A stretch of DNA of 64,000 nt from Bradyrhizobium erythrophlei (GTDB lineage Bacteria > Pseudomonadota > Alphaproteobacteria > Rhizobiales > Xanthobacteraceae), in NCBI RefSeq assembly GCF_900129425.1, contig NZ_LT670817.1, forward strand, positions 8,646,001-8,710,000. The letters run 5' to 3'. Positions 58,463 through 64,000 of this stretch are shown piece after piece. A program made the translations under genes and the position numbers. Below the pieces are notes generated by a model. The model made no database searches. It was not told where the DNA came from and was given only the letters and a program-made list of their open reading frames with translations. How positions within the stretch are numbered: position 1 is the first letter of the stretch; every line of letters begins with the position of its first letter.

Positions 58463-61100
58463 TCACGATCCTCATGGGAACAATGATCACCTTGCGGACA
58501 GCTTTGCCGCCCAAGGCCTGTTTTACCGCATCGAGGGCCAGAACGGCAGCCTCAATTTCCGGATTTTGGGCATTGCGGGCCACTGTGACCTCACCCCGTT
58601 TCTTGCCGTTGACCTGAACCACCAGCATCACCGTGTCTTCAACCAGCAAATCGCGTTCGATTTTGGGCCAACTGGCCTCCGAAACCAGGCCGGGCTGCCC
58701 CAGCACCTGCCAGGACTCCTCAGCCAGATGCGGCATCATGGGCGCGAACAGTTGAACAAGGATGACCGCGGCCTCGGCAACCGCCCAGGATATATCCGGC
58801 GTTAGATCCGGCGACGGTTTCCCGTCGCGCGCAAGCGTCTCGGCCAGCGCGTTCGAGAATTCCCGGATGTGGGCGAGGCAGACGTTGAAATGCAGTTTTT
58901 CGATGCCGGTCGAGACCTTGTCCAGCGCACTATGGGCCGCCTTGCGCAGCGCCAGCGCCTCGGCGCCGAACGCGGCCGGCCGGGCGCCCGGCGCAGCTTT
59001 GGCGATATCGGCCGATTCGTTGACCAGCCGCCACAGCCGCTGCACGAAGCGCGACGCGCCCTGCACCCGCTCGTCGCTCCAGATCACGTCGCGATCGGGC
59101 GGCGAATCCGACAGCATGAACCAGCGCGCGACGTCGGCGCCGTAGGTCGTGATGATGTCGTCGGGATCGACGGTGTTGCGCTTCGACTTCGACATCTTCT
59201 CGATCGGACCGATGCCGACTTCTTCGCCGGTATCCAGCAGGCTGGCGCGGCGGCCGTTGGCGCCGCTCTCGATCCTGACCTCGGCCGGCGTGGCGTAAGT
59301 GCCGTCGGCTTTCCTGTAGGTCTCGTGGACCACCATGCCTTGGGTGTATTGGCCGGCAAACGGTTCGTCGAAGGCGATGTGGCCGGTGGCCTTCATGGCG
59401 CGGGTGAAGAACCGTGCGTACAACAGATGCAGGATCGCGTGCTCGACGCCGCCGATATATTGGTCGACCGGCATCAGCCGGTCCACCACGGCGCGCGTGG
59501 TCGGGGCGTTTTCGTTCCACGGATCGGTGAAGCGCGCGAAGTACCACGACGAATCCACGAAGGTGTCCATGGTGTCGGTTTCGCGGGTAGCCTCTCCACC
59601 GCATTGCGGGCAGGCGACGTGCTTCCAGGTCGGATGATGGTCGAGCGCGTTGCCGGGCTTGTCGAAGGTGACATCCTCGGGCAGCTCCACCGGCAGATCC
59701 TGGTCGGGCACCGGCACCACGCCGCAGGTCGGGCAGTGAATCACCGGGATCGGGCAGCCCCAATAGCGCTGCCGCGAGATCCCCCAGTCGCGCAGGCGGA
59801 AGTTCACCTGCCGTTCGGCGAGGGGCAGGTTTCCGCGCACTTCATCCTCCAGCCGCTTCGCGACCTCTTCCTTGGCCTGCTCGATGCTCATGCCGTCGAG
59901 GAAGCGCGAATTGATCATGCGGCCGTCGCCGTCGTAAGCGACGTCGGTGATGACGAACGACTTCGGATCGACGCCGGGCGGGCAGACCACCGGCGTATTG
60001 CCGAGCCCGTATTTGTTGACGAAGTCGAGATCGCGCTGGTCGTGCGCGGGGCAGCCGAAGATCGCGCCGGTGCCGTATTCCATCAGCACGAAATTGGCGA
60101 CATAGACCGGCAGCTTCCAGTCCGGGTCGAACGGGTGGATCGCCTTGATGCCGGTATCGAATCCCTGCTTCTCGGCGGTATCGATGATTTCCTGCGCGGT
60201 GCCGTGACGCTTCGCCTCGGCGATGAATTCCGCGAGCTTCGGATTCTTTGCGGCAGCGGCCTGCGCCAGCGGATGATCCGGCGCGATTGCCATGAACTTG
60301 GCGCCGAACAGCGTGTCGGGCCGGGTGGTGAAGACCTTCAATTCACTCCCGCCATCGGGCGTCGAACCTTCAGGCAAGGTTTTGGGGTCGAGCGCGAAGC
60401 GGATCAGCAAGCCCTCGGAGCGGCCGATCCAGTTGCGCTGCATCAGCCGCACCTTGTCGGGCCAGCGATCCAGCGTGTCGAGCGCGTCCAATAGCTCCTG
60501 CGCATATCTGGTGATCTTGAAGACCCACTGGTTCATCTCGCGCTGCTCGACAACAGCGCCGGAACGCCAGCCGCGGCCGTCGATCACCTGCTCGTTGGCG
60601 AGCACGGTCATGTCGACCGGATCCCAGTTGATCTTGCGCTTCTCGCGCTCGGCCAGACCGGCGCGGAGGAAATCCAGGAACAGCTTCTGCTGATGCTTGT
60701 AATAAGAGGGATCGCACGTCGCGAACTCACGCGTCCAGTCCAGCGACAGCCCGATCGACCGCAGCTGCTTCTTCATCGCCGCGATATTGTCGTAGGTCCA
60801 GGCCTTCGGCGCCACCTTGCGCTCGATCGCGGCATTTTCCGCCGGCAGCCCGAACGCATCCCAGCCCATCGGATGCAGCACGTTAAAGCCTTTGGCCCGC
60901 ATGTAGCGCGCGATCACGTCGCCCAGCGTGTAGTTGCGGACATGGCCGATGTGGATGCGCCCGGACGGATAGGGGAACATCTCGAGCACGTAATATTTCG
61001 GCCGCGGATCGTCGTTTTTGGAGGCGAAGATCCCCTCCTGGTCCCACTGGCGTTGCCAGCGCGGCTCGGATTCACGGGCGTTGTAGCGTTCGGAGGTCAT
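58449..61100 (-). CDS. leuS: Leucyl-tRNA synthetase
   Basis: 883 residues, class I synthetase. HIGH motif: FPYPSGRIHIGHVRNYTLGD. KMSKS motif: IEKMSKSKRNTVDPDD. The editing (CP1) domain is present (about 240-440) with VFTTRPDTLFGAKFMAIAPD, the T-rich site, and the zinc-type insertion has CPTCGVVPVPD and CPQCGGEATRET. The C-terminal anticodon-binding domain includes VMLVVQVNGKKRGEVTVARN. It starts MTSERYNARESEPRWQRQWD and heads the leuS-lptE-holA run. Confidence 0.98.
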   Translation of the reverse strand: MTSERYNARESEPRWQRQWDQEGIFASKNDDPRPKYYVLEMFPYPSGRIHIGHVRNYTLGDVIARYMRAKGFNVLHPMGWDAFGLPAENAAIERKVAPKAWTYDNIAAMKKQLRSIGLSLDWTREFATCDPSYYKHQQKLFLDFLRAGLAEREKRKINWDPVDMTVLANEQVIDGRGWRSGAVVEQREMNQWVFKITRYAQELLDALDTLDRWPDKVRLMQRNWIGRSEGLLIRFALDPKTLPEGSTPDGGSELKVFTTRPDTLFGAKFMAIAPDHPLAQAAAAKNPKLAEFIAEAKRHGTAQEIIDTAEKQGFDTGIKAIHPFDPDWKLPVYVANFVLMEYGTGAIFGCPAHDQRDLDFVNKYGLGNTPVVCPPGVDPKSFVITDVAYDGDGRMINSRFLDGMSIEQAKEEVAKRLEDEVRGNLPLAERQVNFRLRDWGISRQRYWGCPIPVIHCPTCGVVPVPDQDLPVELPEDVTFDKPGNALDHHPTWKHVACPQCGGEATRETDTMDTFVDSSWYFARFTDPWNENAPTTRAVVDRLMPVDQYIGGVEHAILHLLYARFFTRAMKATGHIAFDEPFAGQYTQGMVVHETYRKADGTYATPAEVRIESGANGRRASLLDTGEEVGIGPIEKMSKSKRNTVDPDDIITTYGADVARWFMLSDSPPDRDVIWSDERVQGASRFVQRLWRLVNESADIAKAAPGARPAAFGAEALALRKAAHSALDKVSTGIEKLHFNVCLAHIREFSNALAETLARDGKPSPDLTPDISWAVAEAAVILVQLFAPMMPHLAEESWQVLGQPGLVSEASWPKIERDLLVEDTVMLVVQVNGKKRGEVTVARNAQNPEIEAAVLALDAVKQALGGKAVRKVIIVPMRIVNVVG

Positions 61101-61213
61101 GCAATCGTGGGGGCTTTTTGTGGATTAGGGGCCGTCTTTGGAACGGCGGACTAGGCCACAAAAGCGGCTTTGGGGTCAACGGCCCGGCACCTCAAAAGGT
61201 AGGCGGCAAAGCC

Positions 61214-62908
61214 TCAGCTCGCCAGCTGGATCGCGCCGCTATCCGTGACCCGCACGAAGCCGTGTTCGACCACCGCGTTGCGGCCGCGATGCTTGGCGGC
61301 ATAGAGCGCGGCGTCGGCGGCCTCGATCAGGTCGCCCGGCCGCTGTGAGTCGCTCGGCCTGGTGCTAGCGACCCCGACGCTGACGGTGACGGTCTGATAG
61401 GTCGAGGTGCAATGTGGCATCGCGAGGTTTTGGACCTTCGCGCGTACCATTTCACCGATCTCGAGCGCGCGGCTCGAATCGGTGTTCGGCAGCAGCAGGC
61501 AGAATTCCTCGCCGCCATAACGCCCGGCAAAGCCCATGGTCTCGGCGGCAATTCCGGCCAGCGTTTCGCCGAGCCTGGAGAGGCAGACGTCGCCCTCGGG
61601 ATGGCCGTAGGTGTCGTTGAACAGCTTGAAATGATCGACGTCGATCATCAGGATCGACAGGTCGCTGCCGTATTGCAGGGCCTTCATCCATTCGAAATCG
61701 AGCCGGCTCTGGAACCCGCGCCGGTTGGCAAGGCCCGAGAGCATGTCGATCGACGCCATCACGGTCAGCCGGTCATTGGTGGCGACCAGTTCGCGTTCGC
61801 GCTGGCCAAGCTGCGCCGCCATCGCTTCGAACGCGCGGGCCAGCGGGATGAATTCGGCCGGCAGCCGGCTGCGCGTCGCGCGCACCGCCCAGTCGCCCTG
61901 GCCAAACCGCTTCGCCATCGCGGCCATCATCTCGATCGGCTGGATGATCAGCTTCTCCGCGGCGACCAATGCCCCAAGCAGCACGAACAGCGAGACGAAC
62001 AGCAGTTGCAGATAGGCGGTGCGAATCTCGCGGTTGATCGCCGCCGACACCTTGGCTTCGTCGATGCTGACGATCAGGCGCGATTCCGTGCCGTCGATGC
62101 GCGCAAAGCGGACCGCGCGTTTCGATCCGTCCGCGGCGATGAACGAGAGCGATCCTTCCGCCTGCTCCGAGCCGATCGCCTTGTCGGCGATGGCAGACAG
62201 CAGCGGCACGGTATCCAGCGCCCGCCCGATCATGCTGGCCTGGTCCGGCGGTGCCGCCAGCACGGTACCTGTACTGTCGACCAGGACGGCCGAAATGCCG
62301 GGCCGGCCGCCTAGATTGCTCATGATCTTCGACATCCAGTCGAGATTGACGCCGGCGGCGATGACGGAGTCCACTTCCGCATTGATGGCGGATACCGGAT
62401 AGGCCGCCATGACGATCGGCTGATTGTCGGATTTGGCGAGCAAAAAATCGCTGAAAACGAAATTGCCGGCCTTGCGCGCCTGCTGCAGAGAAAGCCGGTC
62501 GCTCATATCGACACCGACCAGCGCGTTGCGTGTCGAGCATTGCACGCGTCCATCCTTGCCGATGATCATCAGGCTGCGAATCCACGGCAGGTTGACCGGC
62601 AGGCTGGCGCGCAGGATGTCGCAACTGCGACTGACGCCGCCGGCCGAGGCGCGGATATAGGCCGCCGACTTCAAGACCGTTTCCACCGACGAGACCACTT
62701 CGCGCTGGGCGTCGGCGGTGTGCTGCGCAAGGGTCGAGAATTCCGCCGAGGCGTGCGCGACCTGCTTGGCGCGGGTGTCCTCGAGCGAGCGGGCGCGTTC
62801 CAGCATCAACGGCGCCACCAGGATCAGCGCCAGCAATGCGAGCCGCGCGCGGATTCCGAGAAGCTGCTTGAGTTTGACCCTTTTGCGGTTGAAACTAACG
62901 CGTGACAT
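61214..62908 (-). CDS. Membrane diguanylate cyclase with extracytoplasmic sensor
   Basis: 564 residues from the ATG at 62908; a longer frame to 63235 runs through a non-coding leader. A membrane helix near residues 18-36 is followed by a periplasmic dCache-like region (about 45-275). Then come a second helix (about 288-306), a HAMP segment (IQPIEMMAAMAKRFGQGDWA) and a GGDEF domain (about 385-550). Active site: AGRYGGEEFCLLLPNTD (GGEEF). The substrate segment SILMIDVDHFKLFNDTYGHP is intact. The RxxD inhibitory site five residues before GGEEF is not present, so product inhibition may be weak. It makes cyclic di-GMP. Confidence 0.93.
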   Translation of the reverse strand: MSRVSFNRKRVKLKQLLGIRARLALLALILVAPLMLERARSLEDTRAKQVAHASAEFSTLAQHTADAQREVVSSVETVLKSAAYIRASAGGVSRSCDILRASLPVNLPWIRSLMIIGKDGRVQCSTRNALVGVDMSDRLSLQQARKAGNFVFSDFLLAKSDNQPIVMAAYPVSAINAEVDSVIAAGVNLDWMSKIMSNLGGRPGISAVLVDSTGTVLAAPPDQASMIGRALDTVPLLSAIADKAIGSEQAEGSLSFIAADGSKRAVRFARIDGTESRLIVSIDEAKVSAAINREIRTAYLQLLFVSLFVLLGALVAAEKLIIQPIEMMAAMAKRFGQGDWAVRATRSRLPAEFIPLARAFEAMAAQLGQRERELVATNDRLTVMASIDMLSGLANRRGFQSRLDFEWMKALQYGSDLSILMIDVDHFKLFNDTYGHPEGDVCLSRLGETLAGIAAETMGFAGRYGGEEFCLLLPNTDSSRALEIGEMVRAKVQNLAMPHCTSTYQTVTVSVGVASTRPSDSQRPGDLIEAADAALYAAKHRGRNAVVEHGFVRVTDSGAIQLAS

Positions 62909-63015
62909 TCTTAACCCCCGACCCCACATGCAAGGTAGAGGGAATGGTTCAAGAAGCCTTTCCCGAACTAGATAAAATTCGAACAAATCCCGTAAATTTA
63001 CGACCGACGGATGAC

Positions 63016-63705
63016 ATGGCGCCCGAAAACCCCTCGCCGATAACCGCGCATTTACCAAGCGGGCTTGCCACGGTCGAGCAAGACATCGCGCGCGCGTGCA
63101 AGGAAGCGCGCCGTGATCGTACCTCGGTGAGTTTGATCGCGGTGTCGAAGACGTTCGGCGCCGATGCAATCCTGCCGGTGATCGACGCCGGCCAGCGCCT
63201 CTTCGGCGAAAATCGCGTGCAGGAAGCCAAGGCAAAATGGCCAGGGTTAATATCGGCCTACCCCGGCATCGCGTTGCATCTGATCGGGCCGTTGCAATCC
63301 AACAAGGCGAGGGAAGCCGTGGCGCTGTTCGACGCGATCCATTCCGTCGACCGTCCGAGTATTTGCGAGGCGTTAGCCAAGGAAATTGGTTCTCAAAAAC
63401 GTAAGCCGCAATTGTTCGTCCAACTCAATACCGGCGAGGAGCCGCAGAAGGCCGGCGTCGCACCTGGTGACGCCGACGGCTTTATTGCTGCTTGCCGCGA
63501 GAAATATGGCTTGGAAATTTCCGGCCTGATGTGCATTCCGCCACTCAACGATGCGCCGGCGCCGCACTTCGCGCTGACCGCGAAGATTGCCGCGCGCAAC
63601 GGCCTTCCCAATCTGTCGATGGGCATGAGCGCCGACTTCGCCATCGCGATCGCGTTCGGCGCCACCCATGTGCGCGTCGGCTCGGCGATCTTCGGGCACC
63701 GTTAG
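63016..63705 (+). CDS. YggS-family PLP homeostasis protein
   Basis: 229 residues from the ATG at 63016. The family (PLPBP, YggS/PROSC) binds pyridoxal phosphate and controls free PLP and amino-acid pools, without a known catalytic reaction. The PLP Lys lies in SVSLIAVSKTFGADAILPVI, and FGENRVQEAKAKWPGL, IALHLIGPLQSNKAREAVAL and LMCIPPLNDAPAPHF are family signatures. The end LPNLSMGMSADFAIAIAFGA forms the phosphate site. It is divergent from the diguanylate cyclase gene. Confidence 0.95.
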   Translation: MAPENPSPITAHLPSGLATVEQDIARACKEARRDRTSVSLIAVSKTFGADAILPVIDAGQRLFGENRVQEAKAKWPGLISAYPGIALHLIGPLQSNKAREAVALFDAIHSVDRPSICEALAKEIGSQKRKPQLFVQLNTGEEPQKAGVAPGDADGFIAACREKYGLEISGLMCIPPLNDAPAPHFALTAKIAARNGLPNLSMGMSADFAIAIAFGATHVRVGSAIFGHR

Positions 63706-63771
63706 CAGAAGACGCTCGCCGCGATCCGGAGGATGGGCGCACAGCGCACTTCAGGATGACGGCACTGGTTC

Positions 63772-64000
63772 TCACCCAATCACGATCTTGGTCTCGGGCC
63801 CCAGCCGCGCCAGCAGCCGTAGCATCGCCGATTGCGTCATCGACACGCAGCCGGCGGTCGGCCCGAAATTCTCCCGCGCCAAATGCAGGAATACCGCGCT
63901 GCCTCGGCCGGCGACGCGCGGCGCGCTGTTGTGATCGATCTCGACGATGAAATCGTAGAGGTGGTCGTCGCGCCGGAGCCGGTCGCCGCCCCGCGTCCGA
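63772..64000 (-). CDS. L,D-transpeptidase (YkuD family), 3' end only
   Basis: The minus-strand frame from the right window edge to the TGA at 63772 ends FGPTAGCVSMTQSAMLRLLA then RLGPETKIVIG. The GCVSM motif holds the catalytic Cys of YkuD L,D-transpeptidases, which cross-link peptidoglycan with meso-DAP bonds or attach proteins to it. Upstream in this frame are DHNSAPRVAGRGSAVFLHLA residues of the domain. The start lies beyond the window, so length and signal peptide cannot be judged. Confidence 0.85.
   Translation of the reverse strand, partial: RTRGGDRLRRDDHLYDFIVEIDHNSAPRVAGRGSAVFLHLARENFGPTAGCVSMTQSAMLRLLARLGPETKIVIG

Noticed and set aside
58869..60494. Long plus-strand frame opposite leuS (541 codons)
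   Set aside because: Antisense shadow; leuS on the minus strand is complete with HIGH and KMSKS.

Overview
The window looks like a chromosome segment of an alphaproteobacterium in the Bradyrhizobium/Rhodopseudomonas group (Nitrobacteraceae). The right two thirds carries the conserved gene order that surrounds the replication origin in alphaproteobacteria: ppsR-maf-coaE-dnaQ-secB on one side of a roughly 460-bp non-coding gap, and hemJ-rho-mnmE-mnmG-rsmG-parA-parB-holA-lptE-leuS on the other. Codon choice, dispersed palindromic repeats and several small families (DUF6894, DUF6641, PEPxxWA-CTERM proteins) also fit Bradyrhizobium. Family names here come from recognition, not from a database search.

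Left part (1 to about 21,370): accessory DNA. It holds a CpaC-N-like pilus domain protein, a Tat-exported oxalate-decarboxylase-like bicupin, a LuxR regulator, an HWE histidine kinase and several small unknown proteins. It also holds an IS110-family insertion sequence, a Cys-rich secreted peptide, an alpha/beta hydrolase abutting a RidA gene fragment, a haem-motif adenylate/guanylate cyclase, two PEP-CTERM proteins and a PilZ protein. At its right edge is a large serine recombinase. Right beside the recombinase start lies comM (yifB) without its first codons, so the whole left part is most simply read as an integrated element whose right junction cuts comM. Many degenerate copies of one TGTCCGC-type repeat lie in this part and I saw none to the right of it.

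Middle part (21.4-42.9 kb): core metabolism. It contains the comM remainder, a hybrid histidine kinase, a leftward histidine cluster (hisB, DUF2628, hisH, hisA, hisF, hisE) followed by coaA, and the rightward heat-shock protease pair hslV/hslU with a GNAT and a DUF2585 gene between them. Then come a TimA-like protein, MltA and an Smr protein, secB, and the leftward ppsR-maf-coaE-dnaQ run.

Origin and partition part (42.9-51.8 kb): the gap between ppsR and hemJ is my candidate oriC, with a near-consensus DnaA box, four GANTC sites and an AT-rich stretch. Four parS sites, one inside rsmG, lie just upstream of parA and parB. Compared with the Caulobacter order, aroE (between maf and coaE) and hemE (beside the origin) are missing from their usual places.

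Right part (51.8-64 kb): between parB and holA sits a four-gene surface-glycan-like cassette: an alkaline-phosphatase-superfamily protein, a fused GtrB/GtrA-type glycosyltransferase, a methyltransferase and a polytopic GT-C-like membrane protein. Core genes follow: holA, lptE, leuS, a diguanylate cyclase, the YggS-type PLP protein and the 3' end of an L,D-transpeptidase cut by the window edge.
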